From an uncultured Bacilli bacterium (GTDB lineage: Bacteria > Bacillota_I > Bacilli_A > RF39 > UBA660), in contig CAKOOV010000004.1 of NCBI GenBank assembly GCA_934098435.1, positions 1 to 64,000 of the forward strand: a stretch of DNA of 64,000 bases. The letters are read 5' to 3'. Positions 38,056-47,638 of the stretch are shown piece after piece; position 1 is the first letter of the stretch, and each line of letters opens with the position of its first letter. The translations under genes and the position numbers were made by a program. The notes under the pieces are model-generated. The model was given only the letters and a program-made list of their open reading frames with translations, was not told the origin of the DNA and did no database searches.

Positions 38056-38897
38056 AGAAATTTATAAGATTTCTTTTTATACTATTGCTAGTGATATTAC
38101 TTATTCTTATCTATGGTAGATATGAAGGTACTAGCGGACTTATTACTAAAGAATATAAGATAGATACTAGTGATATTGATAACTCTTTTGATGGTCTTAA
38201 AATAGTTCAATTTAGTGATCTTCATTATTTAAGAGTAGTGAATAAAGACATGGTCAAAAAAATTGTCAATGAAATTAATTTGATTAATCCTGATATTGTT
38301 ATTTTTACTGGTGATTTAATTGATAAGGATTTTAATCCTACAGATAGTGAAAAAAATGATTTAATTACTCTTCTTAGTAGTATTAATAGTAAGTATGGTA
38401 AATATGCTATTATTGGTAATCATGATTATGTAAAAAAGGAAGGTATTATTGAAGATATATATAAACAAAGTGATTTTATATTACTACAAAATAGTTATGA
38501 TATTATATATGGTAATGATAAAGATAAATTATTTATAGGTGGACTTGATACTTATAGTTATGATAAAGCTGATATTGATAAAGTTATGAATTACTTTAAT
38601 GATAATGATGATATTAATTATAAGATAATTTTAGTGCATGAGCCTGATTATATTGATACTATTACTAGTAAATATAATGTTAATTTAGTATTAGCAGGTC
38701 ATTCACATAATGGTCAGGTTAATATACCTTTTATCAAGAATTTCTTCTTACCTTATGGTAGTAAAAAATATTATGATAATTATTATATGGTTGATGATAC
38801 TCCTATGTACGTATCTAGCGGTATAGGAGAGTCTAGAGTTAATTTAAGATTGTTTAATAGACCCTCTATTAACTTTTATAGAATAAATAAAATATAG
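38052..38897 (+). CDS. Metallophosphoesterase, membrane anchored
   Basis: 281 aa. One N-terminal membrane segment (residues 4-23) and a calcineurin-like domain with all metal motifs: QFSDLHYL, TGDLIDKD, IGNHDYV, VHEPDY and AGHSHNGQ. YkuE/YaeI-like enzymes of this plan hydrolyse phosphoesters at the membrane, including UDP-diacylglucosamine-type lipids in some cases; the substrate here is unknown. It is co-transcribed with the CPBP protease, and a terminator overlaps the stop. Confidence 0.88.
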   Translation: MKKFIRFLFILLLVILLILIYGRYEGTSGLITKEYKIDTSDIDNSFDGLKIVQFSDLHYLRVVNKDMVKKIVNEINLINPDIVIFTGDLIDKDFNPTDSEKNDLITLLSSINSKYGKYAIIGNHDYVKKEGIIEDIYKQSDFILLQNSYDIIYGNDKDKLFIGGLDTYSYDKADIDKVMNYFNDNDDINYKIILVHEPDYIDTITSKYNVNLVLAGHSHNGQVNIPFIKNFFLPYGSKKYYDNYYMVDDTPMYVSSGIGESRVNLRLFNRPSINFYRINKI

Positions 38898-38922
38898 AAC
38901 TGCTATGGTTCTATATTTTTTT
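38891..38922 (+). terminator. Intrinsic terminator of the CPBP-phosphoesterase operon
   Basis: AATATAGAAC/GTTCTATATT with a 7-nt loop and a following T-run. Confidence 0.85.
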
Positions 38923-38937
38923 AAAATAAATATATTT

Positions 38938-38990
38938 CATAGCATAGACTTTGGGCTATGCTATGTCTCTTAAGACCTTAGGCTTAAGAG
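38938..38990. repeat. Paired-hairpin intergenic element, copy 5
   Basis: A perfect 10-bp stem CATAGCATAG/CTATGCTATG with loop ACTTTGGG, one spacer base, then a perfect 8-bp stem CTCTTAAG/CTTAAGAG with loop ACCTTAGG. It lies between the converging phosphoesterase and lon genes, 5 nt past the lon stop. Confidence 0.75.
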
Positions 38991-38994
38991 GATG

Positions 38995-41289
38995 TTACTT
39001 AAATAAGCTTTTATATATATCTTCATAATCCTCTACTAAAATAATATTTAATCTATCTTTTACTTCACTAGGAAGAGATGATATTTCTTTTGAAGATTCA
39101 AGTGGTAAATATACTGTGTCTATACCATTAGTAACAGCAGATATCAATTTTTCTTTTAAGCCCCCTACGGGAAGTACTTTGCCACGAAGGGTTATTTCTC
39201 CAGTCATTGATACTTTATTACTAATTATCTTATTTTTTAATAGGCTTAATATTGATGTAACTATAGTAATACCTGCAGAAGGTCCATCTTTTGGTATGCC
39301 ACCTTCTTCTAAATGAAAGTGAAAATCTACTTCTTCAAATATTTTATAATCTATTTTAAACATAACACTATTTGCTTTTATATAACTAAGAGCTATATAT
39401 ATACTTTCTTTAATTACATCTCCTAAGGCACCAGTTAAAGTAATATTTCCTTTACCTGGATATAAAGTACAAGTAACTTTAAGAATACTACCGCCATATG
39501 GTGTATATGCTAATCCATTTACTATACCCGTCTTATTATTTTCATCATTCATAGAGTTATTATATTTATATGATCCTAAATATGCTTCAATATCTCCAGT
39601 ATCAACAATAACTTTAGTACTCTTTTCTTTAGCTATTATTACTTTTCTAATTACAGCATCTATTTGTCTGTATAGGTCACGAGCTCCTGCTTCTTTAGTA
39701 TAAGAAGTTATTATTTTTTCAATAGCATTATCAGTAAACTTAATATTTTTTACTTTATAATCTTCTAGAAGATTAGGAATTAAATGATATTTAGCTATAT
39801 TTATTTTTTCATATATGGTATAACTTGATAATTCTATTATTTCTAATCTATCTAATAATGGTGCTGGTATAGCACTAATATTATTTGCAGTTAAAATGAA
39901 TAATACTTTAGATAAATCAAATTCTTCTTCAATATAGTTATCACAAAATTTTGAATTTTGTTCTTTATCTAATATTTCTAATAAAGCTGAAGCTGGATCT
40001 CCTTTATAATCTTTAGTAAGTTTATCTACTTCATCTATTAGAAATAATGGATTATTGGATTTGGATTTTTTCATTTGTTGTATTATTTTACCAGGAGAAG
40101 CTCCTATATATGTCCTTCTATGACCTAATATTTCTGCTTCGTCATTTATACCTCCTAATGATACTTTGACAAAGTCTTTATTTAGGGCTTTAGCTATAGA
40201 ACTTGCAAGAGATGTTTTACCTACTCCAGGAGGACCTACTAAACAAAGAATTGGACTATTAGAGGTATTAGTTTTTTTCTTTACTGCTATATACTCTACT
40301 ATTCTTTTTTTTACTGAATCTAATCCAAAATGAGTATTGTCTAGTACTTCTACTATTTTTTTAATATCAGTATTATCTTTTGATTCTTTATTCCATGGAA
40401 GAGATAGAAGCCAATCTATATATGTTCTAATTGTTGTTACTTCAGGAGATGAAGGACTTGTTAAAGAATATCTTTCTATTTCTTCGTTCAATCTTTTTAT
40501 TATATTATCTGGAAGAGACATGGTATTCATTTTAGCTCTTATTTTATTTATATCTTCTTCTTTTAAATCAACTTCTCCTAATTCTTCTTTTATTAGTCTT
40601 ATTTTTTCTTTGAGCATATACTCTTTTTGTTCTTCTTCCATACGTATTTTTAAATTATCTTCGATTTGATTTTCTAGTCTTACAGTCTCTATTTCTTTGG
40701 ATAAATCCTCTATTATACTTTTTATTCTAAGCATTGGATTTGTCATATTAATATATTTTAATATATCAGTATATTCTAATGGTAATTCTGAAATAATAAT
40801 ATCAGATAATTTACTTATATTTTTTACATCATTTATACGTCCTAAAACGGTATTAGACATATATGGAGATACATCTATATATTCATCTAATTTTCTATAT
40901 AATATTCTTTTTAAAGCACTTGCTTCTATTTCATTATAATCATATTCTTTAGTAGGTACTACAAAGGCTGATAATGTATTTCCTATTTTAGCATAACTAG
41001 ATATTGATACTCTATCGATACCTATTAATACTACTCTAGTTATTCCATTAGGAAGATCTATCTTAGATTTTATTTTACTTAAGATACCAATTTCAGGAAG
41101 TTCATTTATATCTGGTTCTTCTTCAAGAGGGTCTAAAAGATTTACTAATAATAGATGACTATCATGTTGTTTTTCCGCTAAAGAAAGAACTCTTTTATCT
41201 TCATCATTAGTAAATTCTAATCTTATTTCATTGTAAGGTAATAAGACCATTTTGCGTAAATATAATATAGGTAAATTTGTCTCAACCAT
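38995..41289 (-). CDS. lon: ATP-dependent protease Lon
   Basis: 764 aa from the ATG at 41289; the in-frame ATG at 41304 overlaps the GGAGGT ribosome site. Order: LON substrate-binding domain (residues 1-190), coiled coil, AAA+ module with Walker A GPPGVGKTS and Walker B NPLFLIDEVDKL, then the Ser-Lys protease domain with catalytic Ser in KDGPSAGIT and Lys in LPVGGLKEKL. A hexameric cytoplasmic protease for misfolded and regulatory proteins. Its leader carries a terminator-like hairpin. Confidence 0.97.
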   Translation of the reverse strand: MVETNLPILYLRKMVLLPYNEIRLEFTNDEDKRVLSLAEKQHDSHLLLVNLLDPLEEEPDINELPEIGILSKIKSKIDLPNGITRVVLIGIDRVSISSYAKIGNTLSAFVVPTKEYDYNEIEASALKRILYRKLDEYIDVSPYMSNTVLGRINDVKNISKLSDIIISELPLEYTDILKYINMTNPMLRIKSIIEDLSKEIETVRLENQIEDNLKIRMEEEQKEYMLKEKIRLIKEELGEVDLKEEDINKIRAKMNTMSLPDNIIKRLNEEIERYSLTSPSSPEVTTIRTYIDWLLSLPWNKESKDNTDIKKIVEVLDNTHFGLDSVKKRIVEYIAVKKKTNTSNSPILCLVGPPGVGKTSLASSIAKALNKDFVKVSLGGINDEAEILGHRRTYIGASPGKIIQQMKKSKSNNPLFLIDEVDKLTKDYKGDPASALLEILDKEQNSKFCDNYIEEEFDLSKVLFILTANNISAIPAPLLDRLEIIELSSYTIYEKINIAKYHLIPNLLEDYKVKNIKFTDNAIEKIITSYTKEAGARDLYRQIDAVIRKVIIAKEKSTKVIVDTGDIEAYLGSYKYNNSMNDENNKTGIVNGLAYTPYGGSILKVTCTLYPGKGNITLTGALGDVIKESIYIALSYIKANSVMFKIDYKIFEEVDFHFHLEEGGIPKDGPSAGITIVTSILSLLKNKIISNKVSMTGEITLRGKVLPVGGLKEKLISAVTNGIDTVYLPLESSKEISSLPSEVKDRLNIILVEDYEDIYKSLFK

Positions 41290-41310
41290 ACCAAATACCT
41301 CCATATATAA

Positions 41311-41348
41311 TAAAAATGTATCCTTATTTATACAAGATTAAATAAAGA
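41311..41348 (-). promoter_or_regulatory. Terminator-like hairpin and mini-ORF in the lon leader
   Basis: On the minus strand ATGTATCTTTATTTA pairs with TAAATAAGGATACAT (15 positions, one mismatch, 8-nt loop) and is followed by TTTTTAT, only about 20 nt before the lon ribosome site. The same stretch encodes a nine-codon ORF (MYLYLILYK) behind AAGGAAG. This could be an attenuator for lon. Confidence 0.5.
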
Positions 41349-41375
41349 TACATCACTTCCTTTTCTTGATTAAAT

Positions 41376-41403
41376 ATAATATCATAAATAAAAAATATAT
41401 CAA
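41376..41403 (-). promoter_or_regulatory. Promoter of lon
   Basis: Minus-strand TTGATA (41403-41398), 16-bp spacer, TATTAT (41381-41376), upstream of the leader hairpin. Confidence 0.55.
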
Positions 41404-41409
41404 GAGTTT

Positions 41410-41438
41410 TTGACATATTTTTTACATTTTGTTATAAT
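41410..41438 (+). promoter_or_regulatory. Consensus promoter pointing into the end of an opposing gene
   Basis: TTGACA (41410-41415), 17-bp spacer, TATAAT (41433-41438) on the plus strand: a perfect match to the vegetative promoter consensus. No plus-strand gene follows; transcription would run antisense into the gene at 41444-42493. Confidence 0.55.
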
Positions 41439-41443
41439 TATTT

Positions 41444-42493
41444 TTATTTATGAAAGTCCATTTTATTGATAATATATTTATCTTCTTTTTTATTAATAAC
41501 TATTTTTCCTAATTTGTATTCAAAATCAGAATTTTTACATGATGATAGATTATCTGTAGTACATTTATTATTCTCTTTTTGATCTGTCTTTTCGGTAATA
41601 TATTCATATGCTATATTAACATCTATCCTACTATCAGTTACATTGGCTATTTCAAAGTTATAATTACCTGTATATAACGTTCTATAGCCTTTACCAGAAT
41701 AACCTCTACAATAAAGATTTCCATCTATTTCATAATAATTATCATACATTTTAGGATTATTATAATCTGATAATTTTAAGTTTGTATCAATAAGACTATT
41801 ATCCATAAAATCAAGTAAATATTTTTTTAGTTCTTCTAAACTTTTAAATTCTGATTTCCAATATTCTCCTTCAAAAGTACCATTGCCTTCGGTAAATTTT
41901 ATTTTCTTTTCTTCTGTAGTTTTACCGCAATAAGGCATAAGTCTAGTTTTGTCATAGTAATCATTAGCTCTACTAATTAGTTCTGATACTTTTTTATAGA
42001 CATTTGTATCAACAGTTGACTTTTTTATGTATGTTGAACAAACATACCCAGTATAATTATTATCATGCTTTTTATAAGTTACTTTATACCATTTATCACA
42101 ATTGTCTGTTTTATCTAATTCTTCTTCAATAGTTATTTTTTGATAACATGAAAGTCCATCAATAATATCCCCAGTAGTAGAGTTTCGTACATTTAATAAT
42201 GATGTATTATCATCACATGATACGTAACCAATATTTTCCTTTTCTTCTTCTTTATTTATTTGTTCTTTTTTTTCTTCTTTATTTTCAATAGAATTATTAT
42301 TTACATTATTATTTTTTTTATTTATCATTAGATAAACTATTAGTGATATTATGATAATTACTAACAAGAGCAATAAAACATATAATTTTTTTCTATTATT
42401 ATTATTATTATTTATTTTATTTATAGTTTCTTCCTCCTTTATTGAATTATCTTCTTTAAAACTATCTTCTATTTGTTTTTCTATATCATTCAT
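41444..42493 (-). CDS. Membrane-anchored protein with SH3-like domain
   Basis: 349 aa from the ATG at 42493 (AGGAGGCCTTAT upstream). A cytoplasmic acidic/Asn-rich tail is followed by one membrane segment (KLYVLLLLLVIIIISLIVYLMI, about residues 40-60) and a Glu/Lys-rich linker. An SH3b-like domain follows (SLLNVRNSTTGDIIDGLSCYQKITI, CDKWYKVTY, TGYVCSTYI), then an unrecognised C-terminal domain. SH3b domains often bind the cell wall. It is a single gene. Confidence 0.7.
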   Translation of the reverse strand: MNDIEKQIEDSFKEDNSIKEEETINKINNNNNNRKKLYVLLLLLVIIIISLIVYLMINKKNNNVNNNSIENKEEKKEQINKEEEKENIGYVSCDDNTSLLNVRNSTTGDIIDGLSCYQKITIEEELDKTDNCDKWYKVTYKKHDNNYTGYVCSTYIKKSTVDTNVYKKVSELISRANDYYDKTRLMPYCGKTTEEKKIKFTEGNGTFEGEYWKSEFKSLEELKKYLLDFMDNSLIDTNLKLSDYNNPKMYDNYYEIDGNLYCRGYSGKGYRTLYTGNYNFEIANVTDSRIDVNIAYEYITEKTDQKENNKCTTDNLSSCKNSDFEYKLGKIVINKKEDKYIINKMDFHK

Positions 42494-42566
42494 ATAAGGC
42501 CTCCTACTAAATATAATATACCACATCTTCTATAAAAAGAATAGTATTTTTATATTTTTAGGAAGT

Positions 42567-42587
42567 AAAAGATACCAGTGGTATCTT
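42567..42587 (-). terminator. Intrinsic terminator of spo0A
   Basis: AAGATACC/GGTATCTT with a 3-nt loop, followed by TTTTA on the minus strand. Confidence 0.7.
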
Positions 42588-43350
42588 ATGCATATTGTTT
42601 TATATATTCTAACCTTAATTTGTCCGCTACGGTTACAATAAATTCAGAATTAGTTGGCTTAGCTTTATCTATATCGACGCTATGACCAAATATTTCTTCC
42701 ATAAGGTCCCAATCGCCTCTATTCCAAGATACTTCTATGGCATGTCTTATAGCTCTTTCTACACGTGATACTGTTGTATCAAATTTTGTAGCTAATTCTG
42801 GATATAATTCTTTAGTTATTCCCCCTACAATATCAGGATTATCATATACCATAGATATAGCTTCTCGGATATATTGATAGCCTTTTATATGTGATGGCAT
42901 GCCTAGTTCATGAAGCATTTTACTAATAGATATTTGTAAGTTATTACTTAAAATATTTATACTTTTTTTACTACTAGTAGTAAATGTATCTATTATTTTA
43001 TCTTCTAAATCTGGTAAATCAAATGGCTTTAAAATATAATATATAGCTCCAAATTCACTTACTTTCCTTATGGTATCTGGTGCATTATATGATGTTGCCA
43101 CGATGATGTTTTTATTTATATTGTTTTCTTTTAAATTTCTAAGAACCGCTATTCCGTCTTTTTTTGGCATTATTAAGTCTAATACTATAAGATCATATTC
43201 TAATTTTCCTTCTTTGATTATTTTAAGTCCTTCTTCACCATTATGGGCACTACCAACAATATCAATTCTTGGATTATCTTCAAAGTAATCATTAACCATT
43301 TCTACTAAATTAACATTGTCATCAATCATTAAAACCTTAATTTTTTTCAT
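42586..43350 (-). CDS. spo0A: Sporulation master regulator Spo0A
   Basis: 254 aa. The receiver domain has IDDN acidic residues, phospho-acceptor Asp in [13 protein letters not shown] (about residue 57) and Lys in [11 protein letters not shown]. The Spo0A-specific C-terminal effector has [20 protein letters not shown], the recognition helix [19 protein letters not shown], and [17 protein letters not shown]. This effector domain is unique to Spo0A. The gene is alone, with a 0A box 56 nt upstream of the ATG. Confidence 0.97.
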   Translation of the reverse strand: MKKIKVLMIDDNVNLVEMVNDYFEDNPRIDIVGSAHNGEEGLKIIKEGKLEYDLIVLDLIMPKKDGIAVLRNLKENNINKNIIVATSYNAPDTIRKVSEFGAIYYILKPFDLPDLEDKIIDTFTTSSKKSINILSNNLQISISKMLHELGMPSHIKGYQYIREAISMVYDNPDIVGGITKELYPELATKFDTTVSRVERAIRHAIEVSWNRGDWDLMEEIFGHSVDIDKAKPTNSEFIVTVADKLRLEYIKQYA

Positions 43351-43405
43351 ATTTCTCTTCCTTCTTTCTTACTTTTTCATTATATTACTTCTAATAATCA
43401 AAACG

Positions 43406-43412
43406 TGTCGAA
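43406..43412 (+). promoter_or_regulatory. 0A box upstream of spo0A
   Basis: TGTCGAA matches the Spo0A binding consensus exactly. It sits upstream of a TATAAT-like -10 of spo0A, suggesting autoregulation as in known endospore formers. Confidence 0.6.
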
Positions 43413-43433
43413 TGATGTCACATAAGAACTAAA

Positions 43434-43462
43434 AATAGAGAAATATTTAATACTTCTCTATT
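43434..43462 (-). terminator. Intrinsic terminator of tpiA
   Basis: AATAGAGAA/TTCTCTATT followed by TTTTTAG on the minus strand. Confidence 0.7.
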
Positions 43463-44162
43463 CTATATTATTAATCATTCTTTCTACTTCTTTTACGTTA
43501 GATGACATATTACCTATAAGCACTCCATCAACATTATCTATATTTAATATTTCATTAATATTTCCACTATCAACAGAACCACCATATATTATTATTGGTT
43601 TCTTATTATATTTATCTTGTAAGTACTTAGATGTAAAATTTATTACTTCTTTTATTTTATCGATTCTTGGTAGTGTTCCTGTTCCCACAGCATAAATTGG
43701 TTCATAAGCAAATACTATAAAGTCAATATTCGTAATGTTTTTTAAGTAAGCACTAAGTAAGTTTGGTATTACTTCTTTATAGTCTTCATCAATATCTTCT
43801 CCAAAGCATAATATGGGAATAATATTTGAATCTAAGGCCGCTATTAACTTTTCATTAACAATACTCTTATTTTCATTAAATTCCCTAACTCTTTCATAAT
43901 GTCCTATTAATGAATATACAATTCCTAATGATTTTAATTGGTTTGTAGATATTTCTCCTGTATGCTTTTCATCTATACTATAATTAAAGTTTTGTGCTCC
44001 AATAGGCCATACGGAATTATTTATGAAGGCTTCTAGGTAAATATTAGAGGGACAGATAATGATATCATTATCTGTTTCAATTTTGTTGGTCCTATCTATA
44101 TAGTTATATAAATCATCATATAATAGACTCATCTTATGATTAAGTATAATTAGTTTTTTCAT
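43458..44162 (-). CDS. tpiA: Triosephosphate isomerase
   Basis: 234 aa, somewhat short for the family (about 250). N-terminal ILNHKMS with the active-site Asn and Lys (ordinary NWKM), catalytic His in LIGHYERVRE, catalytic Glu in FAYEPIYAVGTG and the phosphate loop IIYGGSVDSGN. It interconverts DHAP and glyceraldehyde 3-phosphate. It lies downstream of pgk on the same strand, with a 120-bp gap. The NHKM and GHYER variants mark a divergent subgroup. Confidence 0.93.
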   Translation of the reverse strand: MKKLIILNHKMSLLYDDLYNYIDRTNKIETDNDIIICPSNIYLEAFINNSVWPIGAQNFNYSIDEKHTGEISTNQLKSLGIVYSLIGHYERVREFNENKSIVNEKLIAALDSNIIPILCFGEDIDEDYKEVIPNLLSAYLKNITNIDFIVFAYEPIYAVGTGTLPRIDKIKEVINFTSKYLQDKYNKKPIIIYGGSVDSGNINEILNIDNVDGVLIGNMSSNVKEVERMINNIE

Positions 44163-44283
44163 TTTTCGCTCCTATTCTCAATATAACTATTTATAGGTAC
44201 ATAAATAATTATATCTTAATTATTTTTTTATTATTTTAACTTAGTATCAAATTTGATGTTACTTATATAAAATATTATATTAT

Positions 44284-45465
44284 TTACTCTTCGTTAACAT
44301 CATCAATGGCTTCAATACCCACTAAAAAGCCATCTTCCATATATTTAAGAGTGGCTCCCCCACCAGTAGATACATGATAAAAACTATCTTGATATCCTAA
44401 TTTATTAACTGATGAGGCAGTATCTCCTCCTCCTACAAGAGTTTTTATTTTATTTTTGTCTAAATATTTTAGTAATTTATTTGTACCATTTGTGAAACGA
44501 TTGTCTTCAAACATTCCCATAGGTCCATTTATTATTACTCTCTTTGCACCGCTAAGATCTTTGTAAAAACTTCTTAATGTTCTATTTCCAATGTCATAAC
44601 CAATATCTTTATTATTAAATTCTTCAATATCTTTTATTATTACTTTATCATCTTCTAATACTGCAAAATCACTTGGTAAATTAATTTTATTAGGATATTT
44701 TTCTAACATATTCTTAGCAAAGGCTACTTTGTCTTCACTTACAATAGAATTTCCTATATTATATCCTTTAGCTTTTAAGAAAGTAAAAGACATTGCTCCC
44801 CCTATTAGGAGTTTATCACATTTTTCTAATAATCTTTCTATTAAAACTATTTTATCATCTACTTTTTTGCCCCCCATAATAACTATAAATGGATGAGTAT
44901 TACTATTTAGAATGTTATTTAATTTTTTTAATTCTTTTTCTACTAAAAAGCCTATTCCACTTGGTAAATATTTTGGTATTCCTGTAACAGAAGCATGATT
45001 TCTATGACAGCTACCATAGGCGTCATTAATAAATATATCTCCTAGACTAGCCCAATACTTTGCTAAGTTAAGATTGCAGTTTGATTCTTTCTTTCCTTCT
45101 ATATCTTCAAAGCGAGTATTTTCCACTAATAAAACTTCACCATTCTTTAAATTGTCAACCATTTCAGTTAATTCCTTACTTTTGGTATCAAAAGAAAATT
45201 TAACTTCACATTTTAGATAGTTAGATAGCATGAAAGCTACAGGATATAAACTATTATCTTTCTTATCTTCAATGGTTTTTACTTTGCCTAAATGAGATAG
45301 TAATATAACTTTAGCATTATGATTTATAGCATATTTTATAGTTCTAATACTAGCTTTTATTCTTGTATCATCTAATATTATTCCATTTTTTATTGGAACA
45401 TTCAAATCACATCTAATAATAACTCTCTTATTTTCTAAATTAAAATCCTTTATTGTTTTTTTCAT
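44284..45465 (-). CDS. pgk: Phosphoglycerate kinase
   Basis: 393 aa from the ATG at 45465 (AGAGGTACTATT upstream). Substrate motif RVIIRCDLNVPI (residues 14-25), HLGKVK, FINDAYGSCHRNHAS, VIMGGKKVDDKI and the nucleotide loop VGGGDTASSV near the C-terminus. It catalyses the first ATP-forming step of glycolysis. It is clustered with tpiA. Confidence 0.95.
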   Translation of the reverse strand: MKKTIKDFNLENKRVIIRCDLNVPIKNGIILDDTRIKASIRTIKYAINHNAKVILLSHLGKVKTIEDKKDNSLYPVAFMLSNYLKCEVKFSFDTKSKELTEMVDNLKNGEVLLVENTRFEDIEGKKESNCNLNLAKYWASLGDIFINDAYGSCHRNHASVTGIPKYLPSGIGFLVEKELKKLNNILNSNTHPFIVIMGGKKVDDKIVLIERLLEKCDKLLIGGAMSFTFLKAKGYNIGNSIVSEDKVAFAKNMLEKYPNKINLPSDFAVLEDDKVIIKDIEEFNNKDIGYDIGNRTLRSFYKDLSGAKRVIINGPMGMFEDNRFTNGTNKLLKYLDKNKIKTLVGGGDTASSVNKLGYQDSFYHVSTGGGATLKYMEDGFLVGIEAIDDVNEE

Positions 45466-45522
45466 AATAGTACCTCTATTTAATTTTATCACAAAATGAC
45501 ATTTATTAATAGATATAAATAT

Positions 45523-45549
45523 AAAATTGACTATTTGGTAGTCAATTTT
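45523..45549 (-). terminator. Intrinsic terminator of the TPR gene
   Basis: AAAATTGACTA/TAGTCAATTTT with a 5-nt loop and T-rich flanks on both sides. The stop codon lies in the stem. Confidence 0.75.
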
Positions 45550-46604
45550 TTTACTTTTTTTACTTCCTCTATGTAGTCATCGTCAATAATATCATTTTTA
45601 TTACTAATTGGATACATAGTCAAAATATTCTTAGTATTTGGTAGTGTTACCACTCTTAAATAGTTTTGATTATTTATACCAATATTTGGATAATAAATTA
45701 TATATATATCATTAAATATTAATTTATTAATTTTGTTTTTAGGTGTTAGTTGTTTTTGTATGTCGTTAAATAATTTATATATATCTATATTGGGATTAAA
45801 TATTGTACCATCTGAGCCTAAATCATGACCTTCTAGAATATGATCCAAAGCTACATATTCATCATAATCTAATATTTGGTTTATTGTATAGCCATATTCT
45901 ATTTCTTCATATGGAATATTAAAATATGTATTAGTTAATTTACTAATATATAATAGTATATAGCTTTTTACTTTTACATTACTTTTATTAACAAGAGCCG
46001 CTAAAGACTGATATTCTCCTGTCTTAAATAGCAACGTAACAAGTAACCTTTCAGCATACCATGCTGTATTCTTTTCTATTTCATTTTTACTATTTTTATT
46101 CTTTTTTATTAGTTGATTAAAATAAGTTTTTGCCTCTTCAATATTTCCTAATTCTGCTTCTAGTCTACCTAATTCCAATAAGGCATGATTTTTGTCCTTA
46201 CGATTATCAGCCTTTTTTAATATTTCTACAAAATTCTTTTTAGCCTTATTTTTATCACCATATTTTGATTCTATTATTCCTAATTCTAATAAGGCATAAT
46301 TTCTATCTTTGTCATCATAACTATATTGTAATATTTCATTAAAACATTTTTTAGCCGTAATAATGTCTTTTTCTCTTACTGCTATTTTTCCAAGTTCTAA
46401 TAGTGCATAATTTCTATTTCTAGTGTCTAATAGTTCTAAAAGCATTTTTTTACCTTGATTTGTTTCTCCTAAATTGATTAATAATCTTGCATATTCAAAT
46501 TTTATTTCATAATCATTTGGATGACCTTTATATAATGCTTTGATGGTATTTATATCTTCTTTTTTTATAGCTTCATTTAACATAGAACGCATATAATTTT
46601 TCAT
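45531..46604 (-). CDS. TPR-like repeat protein
   Basis: 357 aa. At least four degenerate tetratricopeptide units of about 34-37 residues lie in the first 190 residues, each with NYALLELGxIxxxxxDxxxAKKxFxEIL (for example ALLELGKIAVREKDIITAKK, then ALLELGIIESKYGDKNKAKK). The C-terminal 170 residues form a separate, unrecognised domain. TPR units bind partner proteins. No membrane segment. It is monocistronic. Confidence 0.8.
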   Translation of the reverse strand: MKNYMRSMLNEAIKKEDINTIKALYKGHPNDYEIKFEYARLLINLGETNQGKKMLLELLDTRNRNYALLELGKIAVREKDIITAKKCFNEILQYSYDDKDRNYALLELGIIESKYGDKNKAKKNFVEILKKADNRKDKNHALLELGRLEAELGNIEEAKTYFNQLIKKNKNSKNEIEKNTAWYAERLLVTLLFKTGEYQSLAALVNKSNVKVKSYILLYISKLTNTYFNIPYEEIEYGYTINQILDYDEYVALDHILEGHDLGSDGTIFNPNIDIYKLFNDIQKQLTPKNKINKLIFNDIYIIYYPNIGINNQNYLRVVTLPNTKNILTMYPISNKNDIIDDDYIEEVKKVKKLTTK

Positions 46605-46717
46605 AATTAATTCCTCTTTCTTTTTATACCTTTGCGGTTTCCATGTATTTTAGCACAAAATTATATTTTTGGCAAATATTTCTTTGTTTTTATTAATAAT
46701 ATATATTGAGGGATAAT

Positions 46718-47638
46718 ATGAAAAATATAATAGAATACTACTATAATATAAGAATAGATGAATTATATAATAAAAAAGATTATTATTTTTTTGATATAAA
46801 TGGTAGCTATTATATATTTAAACCTTATAGTAGTTCTTTAGAAAGAAGTAATGATATTTATAATATTAATATGTTTTTAAATAATATGATTAAGATGGAT
46901 AATATTATACTAAATCGATATAATGAACCCACTACTAATATTAATAATATTAATTATATATTGGTTAGAAGAAATGATAAATATCCTTTATCATTAATAA
47001 ATATAGCTAATATGGCTAATATGAATAATATGTATTTATTAAATATGCATAACTTGGAGAGAAATAATTGGGAAATACTATGGAGTAATATGATTGATTA
47101 TTATGAAGAACAAATTGGGGAAAACTCTAAGAAATACCCTTTGATTAGAGAATCAATTGATTATTATATTGGACTTACAGAAAATGCTATTTCATATGTT
47201 GTAAATACTAAAAATAATATACATAAAGAAGTTAGTGATATGATGGTTTTATCACATAGTACTTTAGAAAAAGGTTTGAATGATCCTGAGAATATTATAT
47301 TGGATCACAAAGCTAGAGATGTAGCTGAATATATTAAATGGTCTTTTTTTAATAATAATGAAAATATTTTTAATGAGCTTGATGAATATTTTAAATATAA
47401 TTACTATTCTTTTTATGGAATACAAATTCTTTTTGGAAGAATTCTTTATCCTAGTTTTTATTTTAATGTTTATGATAAAATTATAAGTAGGAAGATAGAT
47501 GAAAAGGAACTTAATATAATTATAAGTAAGAATAAAGAATATGAATACTACTTATATCAAGTTTATTTATATTTAAATAAATATTATAATTTAGATGCAC
47601 CTGAATGGATAAAAAAACAAGGAACTAATCCTCGTTAA
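46718..47638 (+). CDS. YutH/CotS-like spore-coat-associated protein
   Basis: 306 aa from the ATG at 46718 (GAGGGATAAT upstream). Kinase-like fold of the CotS/YutH group: N-terminal FFDINGSYYIFKPYSS with the Lys of the lobe, W-rich region WEILWSNMIDYYEEQIGEN, and LSHSTLEKGLNDPENIILDHKARDVAEYIKW, where the catalytic His-x-Asp loop of true kinases is altered (HSTLEKGLNDPEN). Convergent with the NifU-like gene, the same neighbours (yutH-yutI) as in Bacillus, which supports the call. The role is probably structural, in the spore coat. Confidence 0.7.
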   Translation: MKNIIEYYYNIRIDELYNKKDYYFFDINGSYYIFKPYSSSLERSNDIYNINMFLNNMIKMDNIILNRYNEPTTNINNINYILVRRNDKYPLSLINIANMANMNNMYLLNMHNLERNNWEILWSNMIDYYEEQIGENSKKYPLIRESIDYYIGLTENAISYVVNTKNNIHKEVSDMMVLSHSTLEKGLNDPENIILDHKARDVAEYIKWSFFNNNENIFNELDEYFKYNYYSFYGIQILFGRILYPSFYFNVYDKIISRKIDEKELNIIISKNKEYEYYLYQVYLYLNKYYNLDAPEWIKKQGTNPR

